Shown: positions 1 through 7,283, counted from the first letter of the stretch. The stretch is DNA of 10,995 nucleotides from Euperipatoides rowelli (GCA_003024985.2 PXIH01S0004762.1), one strand, 5' to 3'. Notes: generated by a model not told the origin, from the sequence alone. Numbers and translations are program-made.

Positions 1-2
1 CC

Positions 3-103
3 AATAAAAAAGGGGGAACCGTAAACTGTAATTCACCCGCAGTATTTACTATTGATCAAGAATACAAAGAACTTGAAGAAAAAATACAAAAACAAACAAA
101 TGG
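3..103 (+). CDS. Candidate partial exon, 3' part of an unrecognised coiled-coil-like protein
   Basis: One + strand frame is open from the left edge. It reads 33 codons plus two bases of a split codon before a possible donor (GG then GTGACA, intron from 104). Read straight on, the same frame ends at TGA 105-107 after 34 codons. The peptide looks protein-like: a Gly/Asn/Ser stretch, then VFTIDQEYKELEEKIQKQ, in which I, Y, L and I fall at 4-3-4 spacing as in a coiled coil. The donor leaves phase 2, which fits the exon at 8278. The gene begins outside the window and I do not recognise the family. Caution: at this base composition an open frame of this length at an edge occurs by chance fairly often, and another frame is also open from 25 to 131. 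The donor is only moderate (C instead of G at +5). Confidence 0.4.
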
Positions 104-654
104 GTGACATGTATCTTATTTCATCCTAAATACTTCAAAGATCAACTGAGATGGTTACTGGTCGAAATAAGATTTGATAGCATTTTTTTTCTATTAAAAT
201 TGAAGACTGACATTTTTATTTTACTTTGAAATCAAACATCTTTATGATTGAGTGGGGGTGGTAGGAATTATGGTTTCCCAAGCCTTGATTATCTTTTACG
301 ATATTGAACAATACATGCTGAGATGTGGAAATCTTTTGAAAACTGGGAAGCGTTAGGCGTTTAACATAAAAAAAAAAAAAAAAGTTCCTTTCTTTAATTT
401 TTTTTTAATTAGGTGGGAATGCTAACTGGCATCATCTGTTTATACATTTTTTAAAATAAATGTATTCATGTTATTACAATATTTTTTTTTTTTATCATAC
501 TTATAACAAAGAATTTTTAATTTTGAATTAATACAGAGAAAAAAAGGCAAATTCAAATGTTTTACAATAGTAAATTACAATAAATGGTGCTCAATACTTG
601 AACTCGTGGTAAATATGTTTGATAGTTACCACTTAGCCTGCAAACATTAGGGGA
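104..654. other. AT-rich non-coding stretch: intron start or 3' UTR
   Basis: No gene is seen. If the exon at 3-103 is spliced, this is the start of a long intron. If instead translation stops at TGA 105-107, it is a 3' UTR with AATAAA at 455-460, followed about 25 bases later by a T-rich tract (482-494), and a second AATAAA at 579-584. Poly-A and poly-T runs are frequent (for example 368-383). A short G-rich patch lies at 253-266. Confidence 0.4.
455..460 (+). terminator. Possible polyadenylation signal AATAAA
   Basis: AATAAA is followed 22-34 bases later by an almost pure T run, the usual layout of signal and U-rich downstream element. It matters only if the left-edge exon ends at TGA 105-107 rather than being spliced. 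AATAAA is common by chance in such AT-rich DNA. Confidence 0.2.
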
Positions 655-1176
655 GTGAACAACTTTTCTAGGGTCAAAGTCCTTAATTATAAAATAATGT
701 CCTTTTCATATTTCTTTTTAAAATGGAGGAGACAGGGGAGGGGAGATGCAGGAATTTTAGGCCAAATATATTTCCATTGTCATTTTTACACTAAAAATCT
801 TTTTCTTTTTCATATTTCTTTTGAAAACTGTAGGAGGGTAGGTATTTCATTTTTCCATATTCTTTGTAAAACCATATAAAGGATGGAGGAAGCATTTTAT
901 ATTTACTGGATATGTAATCATCCGACTCTAAGCAAGGCTGGTCTTTAGAGCAGAAATAATAATAGAAGGAGTATGATGTCATATTCGTGAAGCCAAGATG
1001 ATTCGTCTGTTAACACATGATTTAGGTCAACCTGTGCCTAAGAATTCATAGATTAGTATTGTTTCTGTTTTTTTCCAATTTAGTTCTTTTTTTACCTTAA
1101 CACAATAGATGATTTTCCATGTCATTGTTACATAACAAAGAAATAGAAATAAATACCATCAATAAAATTAATTACT
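655..1176. other. Non-coding stretch with purine-rich patches and a three-copy imperfect repeat
   Basis: No gene is seen. The left part holds three related pyrimidine-then-purine units (701-730, 804-837, 850-888), listed separately. A purine-rich patch with GG and GGGG runs lies at 725-752. From 900 to 1176 I see nothing beyond AT-rich sequence. One TGATGTCA site is at 974-981. Confidence 0.5.
701..888 (+). repeat. Three imperfect copies of a T-rich/GGAGG unit
   Basis: Copy 1 (701-730) begins CCTTTTCATATTTCTTTTTA and ends AAAATGGAGGA. Copy 2 (804-837) begins CTTTTTCATATTTCTTTTGA and ends in GGAGGG. Copy 3 (850-888) is looser, with TTTTTCCATATTCTTTGTAA and, after a short insertion, GGATGGAGG. 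The spacing is irregular (about 103, then 46 bases), so this is a dispersed or broken duplication, not a clean tandem array. Confidence 0.45.
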
Positions 1177-1180
1177 TTAA
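1177..1180. repeat. Left TTAA target-site duplication
   Basis: TTAA directly precedes the left end CCCACAAGCGG of the piggyBac-like element and is matched by TTAA at 1985-1988. Confidence 0.7.
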
Positions 1181-1984
1181 CCCACAAGCGGTCGCGCTGT
1201 TGTAAATCTTACGACAAATTCATTTTTTTTATAAAACGTGTATGTGTATGGACTTGTAGGTTTATCTCTGCCTTCTATTCCTATAACTAACTGCCCACTA
1301 CAAGATTGGTAGCTTTTTACCATGCACATAGCCGATTTTATAGTTATTTTTTAAAATTATATGTAAAAAGATGCCCAGACATAAATTTTACGACACACGA
1401 CCTCTGATGTAATAATATTGACTAATACACATAGTATAAAGCATTTAGGAATAAACTTATATATTTTTAAAATCCAAATTTAATGCAGATTTCAACAATC
1501 AAAACCAAAAAAATCTATCTCTAATGACAGAGAAACTGTAATGAAAAATGCTTTTTTTTTTTTTACAGCTGACAGAAACAAATTGGCACAACATATAAAA
1601 AAAAATCTGTTTGTCAGAATTTTTTTTTTCTTTATACCATAAAATTTGTGACAATAAATAGAACAAAAAATAATAATAAGTTTTTTTCTATCTGTTATAG
1701 ATTTTGCAATATATAACAATGTATTATTTGAACATAGCCTACAGTATATACAAGCTTATAATGAATGCCGCTATTAGAATTATAAGCACAAAAAAAAAAA
1801 ATCTATTTGTTAGAATTTTTTTTTCTTTATATAATTAAATTCCTGACATTAAATAGAACATAAATATGTGTAATCATTTCAATATTACACATATTTGGAA
1901 ACATTTATACAGAGGATTCTATGGGTCGTAAAAATTACGACTGCGGCCGCTCATGTTAAAATTTTGACCGCGATCGCTCGAAGG
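1181..1984. mobile_element. piggyBac-like non-autonomous element (MITE), 804 bp
   Basis: The element sits between TTAA at 1177-1180 and TTAA at 1985-1988, the target duplication typical of piggyBac. The left end reads CCCACAAGCGGTCGCG. The right end, reverse-complemented, reads CCTTCGAGCGATCGCG, 12 of 16 matching. Just inside each end is a near-palindrome: GTTGTAAATCTTACGAC at 1199-1215 and GTCGTAAAAATTACGAC at 1925-1941. The GC-rich ends stand out sharply from the AT-rich body. There is no transposase reading frame, so the element is non-autonomous. Its right end is shared with a diverged copy near 6930-7002, which shows that this is a family. The interior carries a duplicated segment (1600-1664 and 1799-1860). 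Confidence 0.75.
1600..1860 (+). repeat. Internal direct duplication inside the piggyBac-like element
   Basis: Segments 1600-1664 and 1799-1860 are about 80% alike by eye: AATCTRTTTGTYAGAATTTT, a CTTTATA block, then TGACAWTAAATAGAACA. They lie about 198 bases apart. The second copy is the one continuous with the right end shared with the 6930-7002 relic. Confidence 0.6.
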
Positions 1985-1988
1985 TTAA
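1985..1988. repeat. Right TTAA target-site duplication
   Basis: TTAA directly follows the right end CGCTCGAAGG of the piggyBac-like element. Confidence 0.7.
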
Positions 1989-3568
1989 TTAGAAATAATA
2001 TTGTATTTAGATCATAAATAATAAAAGGTAGCCACTCTACATGTGTTTGCCTATTGTTAGGTTTAATTAATTTAGTTACCAGTAGTTTATAAATATTTGA
2101 ATCCTCAAGAGACAAAAGAATAAATAAATAAAGTTATTGTAATTTTACTAACATAATTAGGAATGGTAATGGTTTTAATTTACATCACCATATTACACTT
2201 CAATGAAAATATAAATACATTTATTTCTAACTTTGTTGGATTTTTTTTTTTGCATGTCACGTAAAAAAAATGGAATTAAAAAAATTGTATAAAAGCTTTT
2301 TGGCTTATCCTACATATCCAAATAAATAATGTTTTCTTAATAAATGTTTTTTTATTATTATCTAAATCTGTTTTGTAATAGTATAATGAAAATACTTCGA
2401 GAAACTTGTGCAATAGCATACAATGATAGGAATGAACTTCAGACTTACACCATAATTGTTTAAAATAATATTTATTGGAGAATTATTCAAAAGGAAACAC
2501 AATTGTATCAAACAGTGTACAAATAGAAAACTCAAATGGCCTAGAATTATTTTTCCTCTGAGAATTTCCTCGGGACCTAATAATTATAATAATAATCAAA
2601 ATAGCCAAACCTTTATCCTTGGTTCTCATCTATGTCCATGATTCATAGATATTAAATGGTTAGTATTTAGGCCAATACAAATAAAAATAATTGAATTAAA
2701 TAAATTCTATATAAAGATTTGTGTAAATAATGTTCTTTTATAGATGATTGAGTGACTTATTATTTTTTGTTACAAGTAGATTTGAATAGACTTAGTATGT
2801 GAAGCTAGTGATGAACAAGTCCTATTATTTTCTGAATCAATATCTGTTCTCCATCTTCCTTACTTAAATATAAATATCACAGATATTTAATTGTTACATG
2901 CAAAGTCTTATGAAATTCCATTTATATTGAAAGAAAGCAAATATATTGAGAAATTAAATGCATTTAAGTTTAACTTTTAGCCGTAAACATTTGCCATCAA
3001 ATTTAGAAGGGCATATATTAATTTAATTTATTATCTTTATTCAGTTATTTATTAATACAAATACAAAAAACTTAAAATTGAATTGAGAAAAAAAAAACTT
3101 AAAAAAAGCAGGCCTTTGATAATTCATTAAAATTTTATAATTAGATTAGTTTAGAGCTAGATTAGCATGAAATTCTTTTGCTTTCATTCATACTATAATA
3201 CTATTGTCCAAATAACAAACAATATTTGGGATTTAAGATAAAATCTTATTCATAATCAGCTTAAATATTGCCAATGTGGATGCAATCCAAAAAGTTAAGT
3301 GACTAATGACACACACACTATTATGTATTAATTGCAAGATACTCCGCTGTTTGACCATCCATTTTCACTTGCTGGTGAGCATAATATGCTAAGTTCAGCT
3401 TGAAAAATGCTTTTCTACCTACTAGTTTTGATAATACTTCATCAATGACAGGGAGTGGATTCAAATTTGCTCTTAGGTGATGCTTTTACCTTACTTTATA
3501 GTTCCAATTTAGGTGTATGTCGTTTTTTTTCATTCTAGGAACATTGGAACCACCCAAGTAGCAAATGT
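1989..3568. other. AT-rich spacer, no gene recognised
   Basis: This is about 1.6 kb of AT-rich DNA with homopolymers and short simple repeats (an AATA run at 2119-2132, an ATA-rich patch at 2579-2597). No frame of note is present. A weak exon-like segment at 3426-3476 is listed separately. If the two exon candidates are joined, this is intron. Confidence 0.55.
3426..3476 (+). other. Weak candidate cassette exon, 51 bp
   Basis: A pyrimidine-rich stretch ending in CTACTAG is followed by 51 bases open in the phase-2 frame (FDNTSSMTGSGFKFAL) and then by donor-like AG/GTGATG. It starts and ends in phase 2, so including it would keep the frame between the exon candidates at 3-103 and 8278-8389. 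Such short coincidences are expected in a long intron, so I hold it loosely. Confidence 0.15.
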
Positions 3569-3631
3569 AACTACAAAAATAAGGCATTTAGAGAACCTGT
3601 AATTGGGGCTAAAAGCCTTGTTTTTGTAGTT
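3569..3631. repeat. Long stem hairpin, 17-bp stem with one mismatch
   Basis: AACTACAAAAATAAGGC (3569-3585) pairs with GCCTTGTTTTTGTAGTT (3615-3631), leaving a 29-base loop. The loop contains AGAGAACCTGT, which is complementary to ACAGGTTCTCT at 3701-3711, so a pseudoknot-like fold is possible in RNA. Confidence 0.6.
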
Positions 3632-3711
3632 TTATTTTGTTTATTATTTATTTCTGACAATAAGGTGAAAGGTACAGCAACATTTTTACAAAATTTGGGT
3701 ACAGGTTCTCT
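3590..3711. repeat. 122-bp unit with perfect 11-bp terminal inverted repeats
   Basis: AGAGAACCTGT (3590-3600) and ACAGGTTCTCT (3701-3711) are perfect inverted repeats. TTTAA follows the right end and TTTA overlaps the left. This could be a miniature TTA/TTAA-type element, but the target duplication is not clear. Confidence 0.4.
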
Positions 3712-4013
3712 TTAAAATATAATTTAGCTATATATTCTTTATGCATCCAAGCTCAGAAGAGAGAAGTTCCTTAAAATTTTGTAAATTACTTATAATTAGC
3801 CATCAATATTTTTAAAAGTGTTAACAGCAATATTTTCATTTTGTATTTTGGTTGATAAACCTAGAGATTGAAACCAAGAGTACCCTAATAATGTAGATAA
3901 TCCCTTTTTTATTAGGATTAATAGATATAGTCGCTCCTTTGTCTTTCTTAAATGGAATAATTTTAACATTTACATTGAATTTAATTATTATAGTTATTAC
4001 TATTATTATTTTT

Positions 4014-4051
4014 TGCAATATTATTGCAATAAAAGTAGTAATAATATTGCA
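4014..4051. repeat. Hairpin, perfect 12-bp stem
   Basis: TGCAATATTATT (4014-4025) pairs with AATAATATTGCA (4040-4051) across a 14-base loop. Confidence 0.55.
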
Positions 4052-4210
4052 GTTATTAATCTAATAATATCTAAGGGATCAGTATTCCTCTTTGAAATAG
4101 ATTTGCAGCTGATAGAAATAAAAAATCTATTTTATTCCTTTTTTATGAAACATGTCATTAAAATCACTTTCCCTTCATTTTCCCTTTTATGGATTTTAAA
4201 TTATTTTTTT

Positions 4211-4234
4211 CTTTTTCTTAATGTTAAGAAAAAG
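4211..4234. repeat. Perfect 11-bp stem with 2-base loop
   Basis: CTTTTTCTTAA (4211-4221) and TTAAGAAAAAG (4224-4234) are exact inverted repeats separated by TG. Confidence 0.6.
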
Positions 4235-4479
4235 TCCCTTCATTATTACTTTAACAAAACTTTTCAACTCTCTTATATTGTATAACTCTTAACAGTGTTT
4301 TTATTTTCTCTCTCTCTTGTATTGCCTAAAGGAAATTTTGTGTAAAATATTGATTTATCTTTATTTTATTTTAATGTATTTTTTAAAAACATATTGAAAA
4401 ATTTGTTTTCAGTNTAAAATAAGTAAGTTTGATTTTTCAACTATTCACAGTATTTAAAATTTCTTAACTTCACTCAAGT

Positions 4480-4526
4480 TTTCGATTTTAATCATTTTAT
4501 TTTAATTAAAAGTTTTAAAATCGAAA
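4480..4526. repeat. Hairpin, perfect 12-bp stem
   Basis: TTTCGATTTTAA (4480-4491) pairs with TTAAAATCGAAA (4515-4526) over a 23-base AT-rich loop. Confidence 0.5.
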
Positions 4527-4792
4527 TTGATTTTTAAAGTAAAGATTGGTTTGTATGTTTCATATTATTGATTTGTTTCTTTGTAATATTAATTCGCACT
4601 TATTATTTTTTTAAATGGTAATAAGTTATCCAGTATTAAACAAGTGTTACACTGAATATATTTCTAACTTGTGGCATCACACAGTGACCCGAGCAATTTT
4701 TAAAACACATAGCTTTCAAGGAAGATACTACACAGGAAAAAATATCCACTCAAATCAGATTACGTTGATCAGTGGTGGAAAAATAGAGAGCA

Positions 4793-4812
4793 TACACACA
4801 CACACATACACA
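4793..4812 (+). repeat. CA dinucleotide microsatellite
   Basis: An alternating (CA)n tract of about ten units with one CATA interruption. Confidence 0.8.
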
Positions 4813-4950
4813 TTTACCCATCTGAATCAGGTTATATTGCCAAGCTAGTTAAAATTTCTAATTGCTGCCATATTTCTATTTGTTTGTTCTTTATTATTCA
4901 TTAACCCATTCACTGTTAAACAGTGTCAAACAAGCATTTTTTTTTTTTAG

Positions 4951-5675
4951 AATGATGTGTCCTCTGGCAGGTTTAAAATCTGCAGACACAATCAACATGT
5001 CAGTATCTCTCTCACACTTACATGTGTTGTCAATTATTGAGATTTGAAGATCAGTGTAACATTGGTATTTTTCATAAAAACTTGTATGGAAAACTTTTTT
5101 TGTTTTTATGTCGCATACTTCGATTGTTTTTAACGATAATAATATCCATGATAACATAAATTGAAGTAAAGAATTTGATAATGTAATTAATAACATTTAC
5201 AATTTATTTTAGAATAATATTTTAATCATAATACTAGATAACAAGGTATATGAACTCATTACTCCACCTATCTATGTAAATGATTCCTAATTTGCATAGC
5301 AATTAAGAAACCAAAATTCCAAATACAAGGCCTGGCCTCAATTTAAATGATTAAAGTGTTTGTGTTAAATATGGGCTTTAACACAAATATGAATTCTGTG
5401 AAAAAAAAAATGTTTGCAAATTAAAACAAGAGATGCCTTCTGATTAATTTTTTTTTTAAAATCAATTTATAAAAAATTGTTGTTAGACAGTTTAAAGAAA
5501 TGCTTTGTCTCAAGAGTTATTATAATAAATTTAAACTATATTTCATCGATATAACTAATATTGTTTTATCTCAAATAAATCGTGAATGTACCCACCTGTC
5601 TAAAAAAAAAAATTGTTTGACTGTGAGTTTAGAATAGTATGAAATTCAATGTGATTTTGTGATAACAATCTCCGA
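4951..5675. other. AT-rich spacer, no gene recognised
   Basis: No convincing gene. The longest frame of the window (100 codons, minus strand, 4894-5196) covers the left part but shows no domain and is within chance expectation. A perfect 11-bp hairpin lies at 5359-5387. Confidence 0.5.
5359..5387. repeat. Hairpin, perfect 11-bp stem, 7-base loop
   Basis: TTTGTGTTAAA (5359-5369) and TTTAACACAAA (5377-5387) are exact inverted repeats around TATGGGC. Confidence 0.6.
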
Positions 5676-5678
5676 TTA

Positions 5679-5802
5679 GGTCAAATGGCTATGCTGACAT
5701 CAACTAGCTGGCTGCGGAGCCCGGCCAGACTTACTAGAGTTGATGTCAATTACAAATCAGTGGAGGCTCCGTCCATCTAAAAACGCTCATTTGACATTGG
5801 CC
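5679..5802. mobile_element. Miniature TTA-flanked folded element, 124 bp (Harbinger-type MITE?)
   Basis: TTA at 5676-5678 and 5803-5805 flank a GC-richer unit. The left end reads GGTCAAATGGC. The right end, reverse-complemented, reads GGCCAATGTCAAATGAGC. The two match as GG plus TCAAATG if about seven bases are missing on the left. Three nested pairings are visible: GTCAAATG (5680-5687) with CATTTGAC (5788-5795), TGACATCAACT (5695-5705) with AGTTGATGTCA (5738-5748), and CTGGC (5708-5712) with GCCAG (5724-5728). In addition CGGAGCC (5715-5721) could pair with GGCTCCG (5765-5771), crossing the second stem. A 3-bp TTA duplication and a GG start fit PIF/Harbinger. An unrelated folded RNA is the alternative. 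Confidence 0.5.
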
Positions 5803-5941
5803 TTAAGTGACAGTATTATAAAAAAAACCCACAAAGTATAATTATAAAACACTATTCAGTAATCAAGAGCTTGCTAAATGTAAATAAATACATAAAATAA
5901 GTTTTAGATATCAATTTTTACTCGCTTCACCTAATTGAGAT

Positions 5942-5944
5942 TTA
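5942..5944. repeat. Left TTA target-site duplication
   Basis: TTA lies directly before GGCCCCATTCGC and is matched by TTA at 7281-7283. A four-base TTAA duplication is excluded because the left flank is TTTA. Confidence 0.65.
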
Positions 5945-5970
5945 GGCCCCATTCGCATGGACACTTTATA

Positions 5971-6135
5971 CGCGGCTCAACTGCGGTTGTTCCACGAATA
6001 GTACTATTCTTATGGACTTTTTCAACCGTGGCTCATCCGTGGCTGAGCAACCCTTCTTGATACTGGCTTAGCCACGGTTGAGCCTTAATCAATGTCCATA
6101 CGAACACGAACCTGGCTCATCCACGTTGAACCGTG
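5971..6135. repeat. Left subterminal motif array of the Harbinger-like element
   Basis: Repeated variants of a GC-rich decamer occur: CGCGGCTCAA (5971-5980), CTGCGGTTG (5981-5989), ACCGTGGCTCA (6025-6035), TCCGTGGCTGA (6036-6046), GGCTTAGCCACGGTTGAGCC (6065-6084), and TGGCTCATCCACG followed by TTGAACCGTG (6113-6135). TIR-like pieces recur as TTCTTATGGACT (6008-6019) and, inverted, ATGTCCATACGAA (6092-6104). Such subterminal repeats are usually transposase-binding sites, which is inferred here. Confidence 0.65.
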
Positions 6136-6352
6136 TTGGTGTTTTGTTATTATGCCGGCGCTATTTATTTTTTGCTTTCAAAATGTCAGAACATGACTGT
6201 TGTAGCTTTAACCTTTTACGATTTATTTCCCCATATTATTATTGGATAATGGAAAAGAAAAGAATGTGAGCTTCTACGAAATGCAATCAATATAATTTAT
6301 TTACTGCAAATGATACTCACTAACAGAAATACTTTGCTTAGAATGTAGAAAA

Positions 6353-6440
6353 ATGAATAATTCAGATTANTAATAATAATATACAGGTAGACTATTAGAC
6401 TACTTGTAATCTACCTGTGTATCTAGTCTGAATTATTCAT
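6353..6440. repeat. Foldback, about 88 bp
   Basis: ATGAATAATTCAGATTA (6353-6369) pairs with TAGTCTGAATTATTCAT (6424-6440) with one mismatch. Further in, ACAGGTAGA pairs with TCTACCTGT. The left arm carries about ten extra TAA-rich bases including the N at 6370. Confidence 0.65.
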
Positions 6441-6442
6441 AA

Positions 6443-6743
6443 TTTATAAAATTAGTTATTTTTCATTCCATTTATAGCTTTTATTTTTGTAAATGTTCTT
6501 TAGTAACAAATAAAGTATGCTTGAAAAAAAAAAATGTGCGCAAATATTGTAGAAAGCAAACATAGCCTATATCACAAAATTATATAATGATATTAGCATT
6601 ATATAATTTTGTTATATACATGACTTACTTTCTGCAATACATATTTACAGCAATTTTTTTTTCAAGCAAACTTTATTTGCTACTAAAGAAAATTACAAAG
6701 ATAAAATCCATAAAATGGATTTAAAAATTACTAATTTTTCAAA
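6443..6743. repeat. Large imperfect palindrome, about 300 bp with 7-base centre
   Basis: Arms 6443-6589 and 6597-6743 are inverted copies, roughly 80% alike by eye along their whole length. The innermost 16 bp are exact (ACAAAATTATATAATG at 6574-6589, CATTATATAATTTTGT at 6597-6612). Other well-kept blocks include TTCTTTAGTARCAAATAAAG and GCTTGAAAAAAAA. It has the form of a foldback MITE nested in the Harbinger-like element, but I cannot fix a target duplication. Confidence 0.75.
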
Positions 6744-6829
6744 TTTCCCTTCACATATTAGCATTTGCAGATTTGTTTTAATTATAGGAATTTAGGATAT
6801 TATTTTAAATTAGTATTACAAATCTAAAC

Positions 6830-7002
6830 TGAACAAAAAAAGTAACATCTTTAACAAAATATAGAATAGATGTAAGAAATAATTTCATTATTAACCATGT
6901 TTAAAAATTTTTGTAGTTATTGCATTTTAATACATAGGATTCTCCGAGACGTAAAAATTACGACAAGCCTACTATTAAAAATTTGGGCGCGCTGCTCGAA
7001 GG
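6830..7002 (+). mobile_element. Diverged right-end relic of the piggyBac-like family
   Basis: From about 6930 this follows the right end of the 1181-1984 element: ATAGGATTCT, then the near-palindrome GACGTAAAAATTACGAC (6948-6964), then GGGCGCGCTGCTCGAAGG (6985-7002). A weaker match extends back to about 6850 (TAACAAAATATAGAATA against TGACATTAAATAGAACA). The expected TTAA after the end reads TGAA (7003-7006), so it has decayed. No matching left end is evident within the Harbinger-like element. Confidence 0.65.
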
Positions 7003-7176
7003 TGAAATAGTATTGATTTTGCAAAATATAATATCTACAANTAGATAGAATTGAAATTATCTATGATAGATTTCGTTTTGTTAAAGGCACCATATTGATA
7101 ACTTTTGATAAGCTCTATGAATGAGGGGAATGATCTTTTTTTTTTATTTCCGGTTCCTGTTATTTACAAATTTATC

Positions 7177-7255
7177 TGCGGCTGAGCCGTGGATAACATT
7201 CACACCGAACACAAAATCCTTATCAATCGTTGAGACGCGGTTCAACCACGGATGA
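7177..7255. repeat. Right subterminal motif array of the Harbinger-like element
   Basis: TGCGGCTGAGCCGTGGAT (7177-7194) contains the hairpin CGGCT-G-AGCCG. TTGAGACGCGG (7230-7240) and TTCAACCACGGATGA (7241-7255) are further variants of the motif seen at the left end. Confidence 0.65.
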
Positions 7256-7280
7256 AATTACTGTCTACGCGAATGGGGCC

Positions 7281-7283
7281 TTA
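7281..7283. repeat. Right TTA target-site duplication
   Basis: TTA lies directly after GCGAATGGGGCC, the right end of the Harbinger-like element. Confidence 0.65.

Larger units (their letters stand above)
3712..4950. other. AT-rich spacer with small hairpins and a CA repeat
   Basis: No gene is recognised. The stretch holds three perfect short hairpins (4014-4051, 4211-4234, 4480-4526), a CA microsatellite (4793-4812) and a pyrimidine-rich tract with CT repeats around 4296-4331. The 77-codon ATG frame at 4615-4848 runs through the CA repeat and has no feature suggesting a real protein. Confidence 0.5.
5945..7280. mobile_element. PIF/Harbinger-like non-autonomous element, 1,336 bp, carrying other repeats
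   Basis: The left end GGCCCCATTCGCATGGACA matches the reverse complement of the right end, GGCCCCATTCGCGTAGACA, with 12 identical leading bases and 17 of 19 overall. Each end is flanked by TTA (5942-5944 and 7281-7283). PIF/Harbinger elements make 3-bp TWA duplications and often begin with GG/GC-rich ends, so the assignment is good. About 195 bases inside the left end and 105 inside the right end are packed with variants of a CCRYGGNTSA motif in both orientations. The centre has no transposase and is instead occupied by two foldbacks (6353-6440, 6443-6743) and a piggyBac-like right end (about 6930-7002). The short ATG frame at 6078-6269 has no recognisable domain. Confidence 0.75.

Noticed and set aside
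725-752. G-rich patch as a G-quadruplex
   Set aside because: It has only two GGGG runs with short GG runs, so at best a weak two-tier structure, and it lies within the three-copy repeat.
1550-1568. Good-looking splice acceptor (poly-T then ACAG)
   Set aside because: It lies inside the piggyBac-like MITE. Phase 2 entry meets TGA at once and the other phases give no sensible exon.
4615-4848. 77-codon + strand ATG frame
   Set aside because: It runs through the CA microsatellite (Thr-His repeats), has no recognisable domain, and frames of this length are expected by chance in 11 kb at this composition.
4894-5196. 100-codon minus-strand ATG frame, the longest in the window
   Set aside because: It has no domain or signal I recognise, overlaps a T run and the TTAACCC end candidate, and is only slightly longer than chance predicts. 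Protein homology would be needed to revive it.
6209-6212. TTAACCTTTTACG as the missing left end of the piggyBac-like relic
   Set aside because: The spacing (about 790 bases) would fit, but beyond TTAACCTT the sequence does not match either end of the 1181-1984 element.
6078-6269. 63-codon frame inside the Harbinger-like element as a transposase remnant
   Set aside because: Half of it is translated from the subterminal motif array, and no DDE or Myb-like pattern is visible.
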